DNA from: Fimbriimonadales bacterium
GTDB lineage: Bacteria > Armatimonadota > Fimbriimonadia > Fimbriimonadales > Fimbriimonadaceae
Assembly (NCBI GenBank): GCA_026392145.1
Contig: JAPLCS010000414.1
Span: 1-24,068 of the forward strand
Direction: 5' to 3'
Length of the DNA stretch: 24,068 bases
The translations under genes were made by a program, and so were the position numbers. This document shows, one piece after another, positions 7,384-14,778 of this stretch (its first letter is position 1; the number at the start of each line of letters is the position of its first letter). The notes beneath the pieces are model-generated. The model made no database searches. It worked only from the letters and a program-made list of their open reading frames with translations, and had not been told where the DNA came from.

Positions 7384-7442
7384 AAACGCAGAAGGTTAGC
7401 AATTCTGCTGATGACGGATGGTTTATCAAGTATCTCTTCCAT
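7384..7442 (-). other. Probable displaced 5' end of sepF (amphipathic helix)
   Basis: ATG 7442 lies 17 bases after the yggS stop, with AGGA at 7452-7449 six bases upstream. It encodes MEEILDKPSVISRIANLLRL before the reading frame departs from that of SepF. The pattern ISRIANLLRL is amphipathic, like the membrane-targeting helix at SepF N-termini. Joining it to the SepF core needs one extra base; for example a fourth T in the TTT at 7386-7384 (minus strand) gives ...NLLRFVQSQPRQTIRY, about 120 residues. No classical slippery heptamer is visible. Confidence 0.6.
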
Positions 7443-7458
7443 GAGGATTCCTATTTTC

Positions 7459-8109
7459 TCAATGTCTGTCTCCCAAAAGGAGACTTCCGACTCTGATATG
7501 GGTCGATCCTTCCTGGACCGCCACATCAAAATCTGAGCTCATTCCCATGCTCAACCACTTTCCACCAACTCGTTCGTTCAACGATCGCATTTCTGCGAAG
7601 TAAGGTCGCATTGCTTCTGCGTCCTCTACTGCCGGCCCAATCGTCATTAAGCCTAGTAACTTTGCTTGAGAACAGTTTAGGACACTCGCAACCATACTGT
7701 CAAGCCCCTTTTTATTAACTCCGGATTTTTGTGGTTCATCTCCAATATTCACCTGAACGAACACATTCAACGAAGAACCTATTTTTCTTATTTCCTTGAG
7801 CTGCGACTCTGAATCAATCGAATGAATAACTTCACAAACTTCAGCTGCTTTTCTCAGTTTATTTGACTGCAAGGTACCGATAAAATGCCATCGAATATCC
7901 TTAGGAAGTGCATCAACCTTGACAAGAAGTTCTTGAACTTTACTTTCACCAAAGTCTCTATGACCAAGATTGTAAAGTTCTTGAATCTTTTCCACTGACT
8001 GCATTTTGCTAACAGCGATAAGATGGACGCTTGCCGGATCCCTTCCAACTTTCACACAACTCAAACTAATCCTATCAAGAACCTCGCGGTATCGACTTTC
8101 AATGTTCAT
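7459..8109 (-). CDS. yggS: YggS/PLPBP family pyridoxal-phosphate homeostasis protein
   Basis: PLP-binding protein of the alanine-racemase N-terminal barrel fold. It has no known catalysis and buffers cytosolic PLP, affecting amino-acid and keto-acid pools. It has 216 residues, close to family length. Landmarks are the PLP lysine in LIAVSKMQS (K35), the barrel segments FGESKVQEL and WHFIGTLQSNK, VFVQVNIGDEPQKSGV, LLGLMTIGP and the phosphate-binding C-terminus LSMGMSSDFDVAVQEGSTHIR followed by VGSLLLG. The ATG at 8109 has GAGGT about six bases upstream. It starts 15 bases after the feoB stop and is followed by sepF, so it sits in the iron-uptake transcript. The family and the yggS-sepF adjacency are well known; the link to feoB here may be only operon layout. 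Confidence 0.96.
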   Translation of the reverse strand: MNIESRYREVLDRISLSCVKVGRDPASVHLIAVSKMQSVEKIQELYNLGHRDFGESKVQELLVKVDALPKDIRWHFIGTLQSNKLRKAAEVCEVIHSIDSESQLKEIRKIGSSLNVFVQVNIGDEPQKSGVNKKGLDSMVASVLNCSQAKLLGLMTIGPAVEDAEAMRPYFAEMRSLNERVGGKWLSMGMSSDFDVAVQEGSTHIRVGSLLLGDRH

Positions 8110-8124
8110 TGATTACCTCTATGG

Positions 8125-10185
8125 CTAGTTCCCTAATGCTTTGCCCAACAATTGAACAACAAAAGCGCCGATGTAGGCCAAGGCAGTCATATAGACAAAC
8201 ATGAAATAGGCCCATTTTCGAGAGCCTGTTTCTCTTCTAACAGTAGCTAATGTGGAAAAACATTGAGCACACAGTGCAAAGAACACCATCATTCCAACAG
8301 CTGTCCAAGGAGTGAACAGCGGCTTCTCATTCGGGAGTTTTGCTTTTTGTAATTGCTCTCTCAATTCATTAACTTTTGCACCACTGCCCAAAGAAAATAG
8401 AATCCCCATCGAAGGAACCACGGTTTCCCGTGCAGGAAATGCGCAGATAATAGCAGTTGAAATCCTCCAATCAAATCCGAGCGGCATAAATACCGGCTCA
8501 ATAATTTTTCCAAACCGACCCAGAGCAGAATGCTCTAATTGAGCCTGCTGTACGAGTTTAGGCTCCATATTTGCTTTCTGACTTTCAGGCAACCGTGGGA
8601 AATAGCCAGCAGCCCAAATTAAGATAGACATAACAAGAATAGTTGTTCCCGCTGTAGTAAGAAACACTTTGGCTCGCGTGGTGAGAGCAATTAAAACATC
8701 TTTCCACTTAGGAAGCTGATAAGGCGGAAGTTCCAACACAAACGGCAGCCTCTTTCCCTTGAGAATCCCCCGATTCAAAATGAAAACAACTGGTATCGCA
8801 ACCATAAGTCCAAGTAAGTGCATTCCAAACAAGGCAGTGCCCGCCCAAAAGGCACCGAACTTAGGCTCAATGAAGGCACCTATCAGAAGCATGTACACAG
8901 GCAGCCTCGCTGAACAACTCATCAAAGGTGCCACCAGTATAGTAGCCAAGCGGCTCTTGGCGTCAGGCATTACCCTAGCAGCCATAATGCCTGGTATCGC
9001 ACACGCAAAACTCGATAGCAAGGGAATAAAGGCTCTCCCATTCAGTCCGCACCAACCTAGGAGGCGGTCCATTAAGAATGCGGCCCTTGATAAGTACCCT
9101 GTTCCCTCCAAAAAGGCAAAAAAGAAGAGAATCAGAATCTGTGGAAGAAAAACAACGACTCCTCCAACTCCCGCAATAATTCCATCAACCACAAAACTTT
9201 GAATGAGTTCATTGCGAGAAAGGAGTAGACCTGCCTTGCTACCCATCCATGCGAATAAAGTTTCAATCAGAGACATGAATGGCTGAGAAAGGCTGTAGAT
9301 AGAAAGGAATACTGTGTACATCACAGCAGTAAAAACGATAAGTCCAAAAAACCTGTGAGTCAAAATACGATCCACCTTATCGGTGATAGAAAGACCTTTT
9401 CTTTGTCCACTGACAGAAAGACATCTATCTTGAACTCTCTTCGCCCAAGCAAATCTATCTGCAACCGTCAAGCCAGTTAGTGATTCTTGAGCCTTCAGAT
9501 AGTCTTCCTTTAACTCGGGAAACTCACTAAAATACTTCACAAATCCGGGTTCACTCTTTTGCAATTCAAGGGATAGCCCCTCAGGTGAAACATCGTATCC
9601 AATTCTTGCCAGCCTCATCCTAAGATTCTCGATACCAACCGAATGAATTTCGCAAGAAGGAACAACTAAACTCAGCAATCCAGTTTCTATTTCTTGCCGC
9701 AGGTTAGCTATTCCTTCTTCTTTGTGACCAACGACTGCAACAACCGGACAACCCAATTCTTCCGACAGGGCTACTATGTCTAATTCATTGCCTTTCCCAG
9801 CTAGCCGATCCACCATTGTTACGGCAACTACCATTGGCACCTTAAGTTGAGAAATTTGAGAAAAAAGGTAAAGATTTCGCTCAAGATTTGAGGCGTCAAT
9901 TATGCATACAATCAGGTCAACCTCAGACTGGATGACACTTACAGCTACTGATTCGTCAGCGGATACTGGTTCAAGAGAATACAACCCAGGAACATCAGAT
10001 ATTCGAACATCTAGTTGACCTAAAATGACGTCCGCATAAACTTTTTCAACCGTTACACCGGCATAATTGCCCACTTTTTGACGTGAGCCAGTGATTGAAT
10101 TAAACAGGGTTGTCTTGCCAGCATTAGGATTGCCAACGAAAGCAACGTTGTACTGCTTATGAGAGGACTTCGACTTCAAATCCAC
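8125..10185 (-). CDS. feoB: Ferrous iron transporter FeoB
   Basis: Inner-membrane Fe(II) transporter with an N-terminal GTPase. It has 686 residues, shorter than E. coli FeoB (about 773). G1 is GNPNAGKT (18-25), G2 has T45 in YAGVT, and G3 is DVPG (64-67). The G4 position reads TMVD (123-126) where NxxD is usual, so the guanine-contacting Asn is replaced by Thr. A helical spacer region (about 190-265) precedes the membrane part. That part holds the Gate motifs GLNGRAFIPLLSSFACAIPG, ILVAPLMSCSARLPVYMLL and ICAFPARETVV, with about eight membrane helices. The start is GTG 10185, with AGGA five to six bases upstream, 29 bases inside feoA, indicating translational coupling. Regulation by iron is likely from the family, but I cannot identify a Fur box with confidence. 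Confidence 0.96.
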   Translation of the reverse strand: MDLKSKSSHKQYNVAFVGNPNAGKTTLFNSITGSRQKVGNYAGVTVEKVYADVILGQLDVRISDVPGLYSLEPVSADESVAVSVIQSEVDLIVCIIDASNLERNLYLFSQISQLKVPMVVAVTMVDRLAGKGNELDIVALSEELGCPVVAVVGHKEEGIANLRQEIETGLLSLVVPSCEIHSVGIENLRMRLARIGYDVSPEGLSLELQKSEPGFVKYFSEFPELKEDYLKAQESLTGLTVADRFAWAKRVQDRCLSVSGQRKGLSITDKVDRILTHRFFGLIVFTAVMYTVFLSIYSLSQPFMSLIETLFAWMGSKAGLLLSRNELIQSFVVDGIIAGVGGVVVFLPQILILFFFAFLEGTGYLSRAAFLMDRLLGWCGLNGRAFIPLLSSFACAIPGIMAARVMPDAKSRLATILVAPLMSCSARLPVYMLLIGAFIEPKFGAFWAGTALFGMHLLGLMVAIPVVFILNRGILKGKRLPFVLELPPYQLPKWKDVLIALTTRAKVFLTTAGTTILVMSILIWAAGYFPRLPESQKANMEPKLVQQAQLEHSALGRFGKIIEPVFMPLGFDWRISTAIICAFPARETVVPSMGILFSLGSGAKVNELREQLQKAKLPNEKPLFTPWTAVGMMVFFALCAQCFSTLATVRRETGSRKWAYFMFVYMTALAYIGAFVVQLLGKALGN

Positions 10186-10390
10186 TCATTTCCTGCTTGC
10201 GAACACACAGTCGGTATCCGCGCAAGTCAACTTCCATGGGATCACCGAGTGGGGCAACTTTCACAATTCGAATTTCAGTACCAGGGACAAAACCCATTTC
10301 TTGGAGACGCTTTGAGTGATCAGAATCCGATGGGGCCGTAACAATCGTTCCGCACATTCCTTTCTTTAGATCTCCGAAACTCGTAATCAT
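10157..10390 (-). CDS. feoA: Ferrous iron transport accessory protein FeoA
   Basis: A small cytoplasmic SH3-like protein that works with FeoB. At 77 residues it is the standard length. It shows the FeoA pattern: an N-terminal LKKGMCGTIV, then RLQEMGFVPGTEIRIVKVAPLGDPMEVDLRGYRLCVRKQE, where G-x-V-x-G-T and the GDP-x-x-x-x-x-G-Y-x-x-x-x-R-x-x-E segment are diagnostic. AGGAAG lies a few bases upstream of the ATG. The 3' end overlaps feoB by 29 bases. It is preceded by a 128-base gap with a hairpin (10427-10452), and no strong terminator isolates it from the upstream LolA-like gene. Confidence 0.95.
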   Translation of the reverse strand: MITSFGDLKKGMCGTIVTAPSDSDHSKRLQEMGFVPGTEIRIVKVAPLGDPMEVDLRGYRLCVRKQEMSGFEVEVLS

Positions 10391-10426
10391 AGCTTCCTGC
10401 CTACTAATTTACCAGACTGGGTTCCC

Positions 10427-10452
10427 TGTCGGTGAGGTTAAATTCACCGACA
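10427..10452. repeat. Inverted repeat upstream of feoA
   Basis: A perfect 9-bp inverted repeat, TGTCGGTGA (10427-10435) and TCACCGACA (10444-10452), with an eight-base A/T-rich centre. It lies between the LolA-like gene stop and feoA on the minus strand, about 37 bases before the feoA start. There is no T run on either side. It could be an attenuator or terminator-like hairpin or an operator for feoAB; I cannot tell which from sequence alone. Confidence 0.5.
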
Positions 10453-10518
10453 AGAGATAACCCACATGCTTCTTTGACGATTCCATCAAGGATTCGTTCG
10501 CTGAATGGTGCAGCAGAA

Positions 10519-11328
10519 TCAATTAGGACTAAAGATTTTTGGATCGTTCTTCACATCCAAATTTAATTTTCCGGCCCAAGTGGTTACAACACTAACTTGG
10601 ACGGGCAAATTACTATCAGGAACTGGGATAGAAAGGGACTCACTGATTTTCACTTGACGCAAATCAAATTCCTTGCTTACCAGAAGTTCAATCCTACCGA
10701 TAGCATTGTAGTCCTCAGATACAGTCAAACCTCGATCCGCTACATCCTTCGCCCCAAATTGAATTTGGCCAGTGATAGAGTAAACAACAGTTCCGTCCTC
10801 AAGCGTCTTGTCGGCTCCTTTCTTTGGCTTATAAAGCCGCTTGGAATATGCCTTTAATGTAGTCATCGACTCAGGAGAATGCAAAGTCAATTCCAAGAAT
10901 GGGCTGGTTGGATCACCAAGGCTTCTGCGCGAAGCAATGTACAAATCGTTTAGCTTCATTACCTTCGGCTGACCGTCAGCTTTGTCAACAAAAGCTGTAC
11001 TCTCTTGAATTCGTTGCCGAGCAAAAACTGAGCCGGGCTTCCAGGGAGAATCGTAAACAAAGGTACCACCGTCGCAAACGGCTTTCCAGTTTCTCGGATC
11101 AACGGTATCTGAAGTTTGCTCAATGTAGAGTTTGCTGGGTTTTTCAGTCGCAATCTTTGTGAGAATTGTGACTTTCTTGTTTTGCGCAGTTTGGGTCATC
11201 AGAAACTCCCCAGACATAGAACTAGCGGCGGAGTATTTCGCGATTAGTTTGCTCAAAATTTGGTCGCCAGTGAGTTCATCACCTTGGCGAGCCAGCATAA
11301 GCGATGCGCATAACAGGGTGCTTAGCAT
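10519..11328 (-). CDS. Secreted LolA-like / lipoprotein-sorting-type protein
   Basis: A 269-residue exported protein with a short hydrophobic N-terminus (LSTLLCASLMLA) that probably serves as a signal peptide. GGGAG just upstream of ATG 11328 supports this start. The order ILSKLIAKYSAASSMSGEFL, YIEQTSD, VCDGGTFVYDSPWKPGSVFA and the late FDLRQVKISESLSIPVP strands resembles the LolA/LolB or DUF2092-type fold. These proteins bind lipid or lipoprotein acyl chains in the periplasm, and the family is widespread as small secreted proteins in this kind of bacterium. The match is structural impression rather than diagnostic motifs. It sits between the adenosyltransferase and feoA, 84 bases downstream of the former and 128 upstream of the latter. 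A possible promoter lies just before it. Confidence 0.65.
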   Translation of the reverse strand: MLSTLLCASLMLARQGDELTGDQILSKLIAKYSAASSMSGEFLMTQTAQNKKVTILTKIATEKPSKLYIEQTSDTVDPRNWKAVCDGGTFVYDSPWKPGSVFARQRIQESTAFVDKADGQPKVMKLNDLYIASRRSLGDPTSPFLELTLHSPESMTTLKAYSKRLYKPKKGADKTLEDGTVVYSITGQIQFGAKDVADRGLTVSEDYNAIGRIELLVSKEFDLRQVKISESLSIPVPDSNLPVQVSVVTTWAGKLNLDVKNDPKIFSPN

Positions 11329-11357
11329 AACTCCCTTGTTTTACCTCTCATTACTGA

Positions 11358-11387
11358 GCGATAGCAGTCAAATTGACACAATATCAA
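11358..11387 (-). promoter_or_regulatory. Weak promoter candidate for the LolA-like gene
   Basis: On the minus strand, TTGATA (11387-11382) and TATCGC (11363-11358) are separated by 18 bases, about 30 bases before the ATG. The small palindrome GTCAA-A-TTGAC (11368-11378) lies inside the spacer and could be an operator. This is a pattern match only. Confidence 0.25.
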
Positions 11388-11412
11388 TTGAGCTTGTCTC
11401 TCAGAAAGTGAA

Positions 11413-11970
11413 TTAGGCCTGACCTAGAGAGTCCTTGACCCAAATAATATCAGCAATTCCGGAACGTGAATTCAAAACCCTAGAAGCACAAAACATCCAA
11501 TCTGACAACCTGTTGAGAAACTCAAACATCACTGGTCTAACGCTCTCTTCTTCCGCAAGTCGAAGCAAAGAGCGCTCAGACCTTCGACAGATTGCTCTTG
11601 AAAGATGCATATGTGATGAAGAGACACATCCCCCTGGAAGAATGAAGTTTTTGAGTGGTGCAAGTTCAGTCTCAAAAGTGTCTATCTCGCTTTCGAGCCT
11701 CTCGACATGACATGGATGAATCACCTCCAGTTGAAATTTCCCCGATGGTGGACAGGCAAGTTCTGACCCGAAATCAAACAATCGGTTTTGAATCCATTGA
11801 ATCTTTTGTGTAAATTCTTCGCTGTTGCAAGTAGTCGCAACAATTCCAAGTGAAGCATTAAGTTCGTCCACTTCTCCTATCGCTTCAATGCGCCTCGAAG
11901 CTTTGGAGATCCTGTCCCCACCGAGCAGTCCCGTCTCCCCTTGATCGCCAGCTTTCGTGTAAATCTTCAT
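11413..11970 (-). CDS. pduO: PduO-type ATP:cob(I)alamin adenosyltransferase
   Basis: Transfers the adenosyl group of ATP to cob(I)alamin to make adenosylcobalamin, the coenzyme of mutases and class II ribonucleotide reductases. The 185 residues are the usual length. The N-terminus MKIYTKAGDQGETGLLGGDR is the ATP-binding signature (usually YTKTGD.G.T.L..G.RV.K). It is followed by GEVDELNASLG and, in the C-terminal half, the LSRAICRRSER helix and FLNRLSDWMFCASR, all typical of the trimeric PduO/MMAB fold. It lies three bases downstream of the WecG-type gene, so the two share a transcript. No cobalamin riboswitch is visible upstream. An adenosylcobalamin-dependent partner is not in the window. 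Confidence 0.95.
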   Translation of the reverse strand: MKIYTKAGDQGETGLLGGDRISKASRRIEAIGEVDELNASLGIVATTCNSEEFTQKIQWIQNRLFDFGSELACPPSGKFQLEVIHPCHVERLESEIDTFETELAPLKNFILPGGCVSSSHMHLSRAICRRSERSLLRLAEEESVRPVMFEFLNRLSDWMFCASRVLNSRSGIADIIWVKDSLGQA

Positions 11971-11973
11971 TTG

Positions 11974-12750
11974 CTACTGAGAAGGTCTACGCCTTCTCGT
12001 CTGAATTCGCCACCAAAAAACGGGGAGATTCTTCACCTTGGCGATCTTTTTGGGATTCAGTAGCACTCTCCAAAGCCACTCGAGCTTAATTTTCTGAATC
12101 AACTTCGGAGCCCTTTTTACTGTTCCACTGTGTACATCGAAGGAACCACCAACACCAACTCCAATCTTGGCCTTGATAGCATGAGCGGTATCTAATATAA
12201 ATAGTTCCTGCCGAGGCATCCCCATAGCAACAAGCAGCACATCCGGCTTTGTCAACGCAACTTCATTAGCTATTTCAATATCTTCAGACTTCTTAAAGTA
12301 GCCATCTCTCGATCCAGCTAGAACCATTTTTGGATATTTATCTTTGAGATTTTTTGCGGCCAAAGCCGCGACTCCGGGAGCAGCTCCAAGGAAAAATATT
12401 GAAAAACCAAGTTCCTCCGAAAGTGCACAAAGCCTTTCGACCAATTCAACGCCACTTACCCTGTCTGGTATCTCATGGCCCAACTTTCGTAGTGCCCATA
12501 CAGGACCGTTTGAGTCGGGGGTAATCAGGGCTGCTTCGCGAAAGATTCGAGCGTAATTCTCGTCTTTTTCGGCGCTCACCACTCCGTTAGAATCAGCAGT
12601 CAAAATGAGCTTTGTTGCGTTTCCTTCAAGATATTCTCGTATGAGCTCAATTGTCTGATCCATCGTGACGCAGTCGATAGGCTGTCCGAGAACATTGACT
12701 CTCTTTGGAAGAGAAGATGTGGAACCAGTTGAACTTGATGAACTCGACAT
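11974..12750 (-). CDS. WecG/TagA/CpsF family glycosyltransferase (GT26)
   Basis: Membrane-associated glycosyltransferase that adds a second sugar, typically ManNAc or a uronic acid, to an undecaprenyl-linked GlcNAc for teichoic acid, enterobacterial common antigen or exopolysaccharide synthesis. It has 258 residues. Family landmarks are LTADSNGVV (about 50-58), ITPDSNGPVWALRKLG (76-91, with the conserved Asp at 79), DRVSGVELVERL, FFLGAAPGVAALAA, VAMGMPRQE, GVGGSFDVHSGTVKRAP and EWLWRVLLNP. The C-terminal basic helix ends in RRRR, as in TagA-type membrane-binding tails. The N-terminus is unusual, with six serines after the Met, and the Shine-Dalgarno is poor, so the true start could be further in. 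The acceptor cannot be named because no other polysaccharide gene is present. Confidence 0.9.
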   Translation of the reverse strand: MSSSSSSTGSTSSLPKRVNVLGQPIDCVTMDQTIELIREYLEGNATKLILTADSNGVVSAEKDENYARIFREAALITPDSNGPVWALRKLGHEIPDRVSGVELVERLCALSEELGFSIFFLGAAPGVAALAAKNLKDKYPKMVLAGSRDGYFKKSEDIEIANEVALTKPDVLLVAMGMPRQELFILDTAHAIKAKIGVGVGGSFDVHSGTVKRAPKLIQKIKLEWLWRVLLNPKKIAKVKNLPVFWWRIQTRRRRPSQ

Positions 12751-12828
12751 TGCTCATTCAAGATTGTACCGATTTGTGGGTAGTGGCAATTTGGGTGAAT
12801 TTCGCACACTATTTCAATGTATTTAACA

Positions 12829-12856
12829 TTGGAATAACAATTGCAGGTCGTATACC
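12829..12856 (+). promoter_or_regulatory. Candidate promoter for the prepilin gene
   Basis: TTGGAA (12829-12834) and TATACC (12851-12856) are separated by 16 bases, in the 184-base divergent region between the glycosyltransferase and the prepilin. An imperfect inverted repeat, TCAATGT-ATTTA-ACATTGG, overlaps the -35 element and could be an operator. Each box matches four of six consensus bases, so this is tentative. Confidence 0.35.
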
Positions 12857-12934
12857 ATTATCGTGGTTGAAAATAGCTGTAGTAACGGCGTGAACTCAGC
12901 CACGTGGGATTCTTTAGGAGAATTTGAAAAACAC

Positions 12935-13876
12935 ATGACCCTCAAAAAAGCATTTACGCTCATTGAACTCCTGGTAGTCATAGCAATCATTGCAATTCTT
13001 GCAGCCATCCTCTTCCCTGTTTTCGCTCAAGCAAAAGCAGCGGCGAAGAAAGCAGCGACACTCAGCAATATCAAACAAAACGGTACTGCTGTAATGATCT
13101 ACCTTAGTGACAATGACGACACTTTCGCCCAATCAGCGTACTGTCAACCCGTTGGAACCACTGGTGTAACACCAAACGGTTACGTTATTCCTGGTTCAGG
13201 ATGCCAAGTTATTTCGGTATACGATGCCATCCTGCCTTACACCAAGAACCGCGACATCTTCAATGACGTTGCTGAACCAGCTGCAGTACCCTGGTCTGCA
13301 GTTATGACCAGCCTTGGACTTCGACCAAACTTGGCAGATGTTGCAGCAGGAACATTTGGTGCAAACGCAATTTCCGTTGCAGGTATGACTCCAAACTTTG
13401 CACTCTTCGAAGACCCTGCAGTTCCACCAAACTTCGGAACAAACGACCCTGTCATCTCACAGTCTCAACTTGAGTTCAGTGCAGATACAACCATGTTCGC
13501 ATGTGGACGATACATCAAGGGAACCTTGGCTGCTGTCGGAGCTGCTGGTGGAGCACCTGTCATCAACCCAGAGGCAGACCCAGCTAACCCAATCGGTGCA
13601 TCAAACACCGCAGGTGTTCAGCAGGAGATCATCAACATCTACCGGGCACCAGGTGCTTTCAGTGGCGGAAACTTCCCAGGAACAGCTCGACACAGCGAGC
13701 AAATCATCATCAACTTTGCTGATGGTCATGCTAAGGCATTCAAGCGAAACGCTCGATTCCCTAATCTTGTTGCTCCAGACCCATTCAACTCAGCTGCCGG
13801 TGTAATCCGACCTGTATACAACCTTCCGTTCGATATCAACGGAATTCCAAACTATCTCGCAGAATCAAGAGCTTAA
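12935..13876 (+). CDS. Type IV prepilin-like protein with H-X9-DG motif
   Basis: A 313-residue major-pilin or pseudopilin-like secreted protein. The N-terminus MTLKKA|FTLIELLVVIAI is a prepilin leader: PilD would cut before Phe7 and methylate it, with Glu11 at +5. The -1 residue is Ala rather than the usual Gly. The hydrophobic helix runs to about residue 30 (ILFPVFAQAK). The C-terminal part contains RHSEQIIINFADGHAKAF, in which H253 and D263-G264 are nine residues apart. This fits the 'prepilin-type processing-associated H-X9-DG' domain known from Planctomycetes, Verrucomicrobia and Armatimonadota. ATG 12935 is chosen because the leader starts there; AGGAG at 12916-12920 is rather far (14 bases). 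An upstream TTG in the same frame (12863) would give a 24-residue extension without support. A strong terminator follows, so the gene is probably monocistronic and well expressed. Confidence 0.93.
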   Translation: MTLKKAFTLIELLVVIAIIAILAAILFPVFAQAKAAAKKAATLSNIKQNGTAVMIYLSDNDDTFAQSAYCQPVGTTGVTPNGYVIPGSGCQVISVYDAILPYTKNRDIFNDVAEPAAVPWSAVMTSLGLRPNLADVAAGTFGANAISVAGMTPNFALFEDPAVPPNFGTNDPVISQSQLEFSADTTMFACGRYIKGTLAAVGAAGGAPVINPEADPANPIGASNTAGVQQEIINIYRAPGAFSGGNFPGTARHSEQIIINFADGHAKAFKRNARFPNLVAPDPFNSAAGVIRPVYNLPFDINGIPNYLAESRA

Positions 13877-13901
13877 GCTCATTATTCTGGAAGGCATTGA
13901 G

Positions 13902-13931
13902 GCGACCTCCTTCGTGGAGGTCGCTTTTTTT
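13902..13931 (+). terminator. Strong intrinsic terminator of the prepilin gene
   Basis: A 9-bp GC-rich stem, GCGACCTCC (13902-13910) and GGAGGTCGC (13916-13924), with a five-base loop TTCGT, followed at once by seven T (13925-13931). This is a textbook rho-independent terminator on the plus strand. Confidence 0.93.
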
Positions 13932-14007
13932 GTCAAACTACATGTGACTTATAAAATAAACATCCTTACAGGATGCAATTCCGGTTGTTTGAACGTCCGT
14001 CTAACAA

Positions 14008-14679
14008 GTGCTAGCCTCTTTCATCGTTTCTCTCCTTGTGACTGCACAAATAAAGAGCACACCATTAAAGAACGCTCCGACCGGCTGGGATCCGTTACTG
14101 TATATGGGTCGCACTCCACAAGAAATCGTCGAATTGGGTCGAGAGAAATGGTGTCAACAGCACGCAGAATTGATTGGCAAGATACCTTCAGACATGGCGA
14201 ATGCAAACTTTAAATTCGAAAAGGCGCAGAGAGTCCTTAATTTACAGTCAGTTAGCAAACTTCCGACTTCTGAACAAATATGGATCAAAAAGTTAAGATC
14301 TGAAGCGTTGGCATATGGGAGAATTTGCCAAGAAGTTATTTTCTCCTCAAGCGATTCCCTTCCAAAATCAGAACGAACGATTCTACGCTCAAAAGTTGGA
14401 GCTGATATGGAGCAACTCTTGGCCGATTGTATCAACAAAAAAAACTCAGCCAAAAGAATTGATTTGACTTTCCAATCAATCTTTGACACTATTAACAATA
14501 CGCTAAACATTGAGGATGCTGAATCAACGAAAGCGATCAAAAAGCTCACTACAAAGCACAGGCAGTTTCTTAAATTCACGAAATCTGGAACACCATCTAA
14601 TCAGATGAGAGTGATTACGTTCATGAAGATTTACCTTAGAGATATCACACACATCTTAACAAGCTTTCCAGAGATGTAG
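14008..14679 (+). CDS. Secreted or membrane-anchored protein of unknown function
   Basis: A 223-residue protein I do not recognise. The N-terminus MLASFIVSLLVTAQ is a short hydrophobic signal or anchor segment; the rest is mainly helical and rich in Lys, Ser and Ile, with cysteines at about residues 49, 107 and 140. No catalytic motif is evident. The GTG at 14008 is the first possible start (an in-frame TAA lies two codons upstream), and it has no clear Shine-Dalgarno sequence. The gene lies between the prepilin terminator and trigger factor and has no obvious partner. Base use looks slightly more A/T-rich than its neighbours. Coding status rests on length, an export signal and the lack of a better frame. 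Confidence 0.62.
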   Translation: MLASFIVSLLVTAQIKSTPLKNAPTGWDPLLYMGRTPQEIVELGREKWCQQHAELIGKIPSDMANANFKFEKAQRVLNLQSVSKLPTSEQIWIKKLRSEALAYGRICQEVIFSSSDSLPKSERTILRSKVGADMEQLLADCINKKNSAKRIDLTFQSIFDTINNTLNIEDAESTKAIKKLTTKHRQFLKFTKSGTPSNQMRVITFMKIYLRDITHILTSFPEM

Positions 14680-14778
14680 GAATGAGTCAAATCATATCCA
14701 ACCAATTGAATTAAAACTGACTCTCAAGTTTGGGGTAGAATTCTAGGTTCAAAAGCACTTTGTTGCCGCGTTATTGCC

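Noticed and set aside
8759..9202. A 147-residue open frame opposite feoB
   Set aside because: It is antisense to the conserved membrane domain of FeoB; its Lys/Pro/Ile bias comes from the complement of hydrophobic codons.
11971..12934. A cobalamin riboswitch controlling the adenosyltransferase
   Set aside because: The gene starts three bases after the glycosyltransferase, and no B12-box-like sequence or long structured leader was seen upstream of either gene.
13398..13805. A 135-residue open frame on the plus strand inside the prepilin gene
   Set aside because: It is out of frame with a clearly identified prepilin, has no ribosome site, and its Ser/Thr/Gln-rich composition is what a shifted reading of this gene gives.
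14154..14579. A 141-residue open frame antisense to the unknown exported protein
   Set aside because: It has no signal peptide or ribosome site and is covered by the plus-strand gene, which has a plausible export signal.
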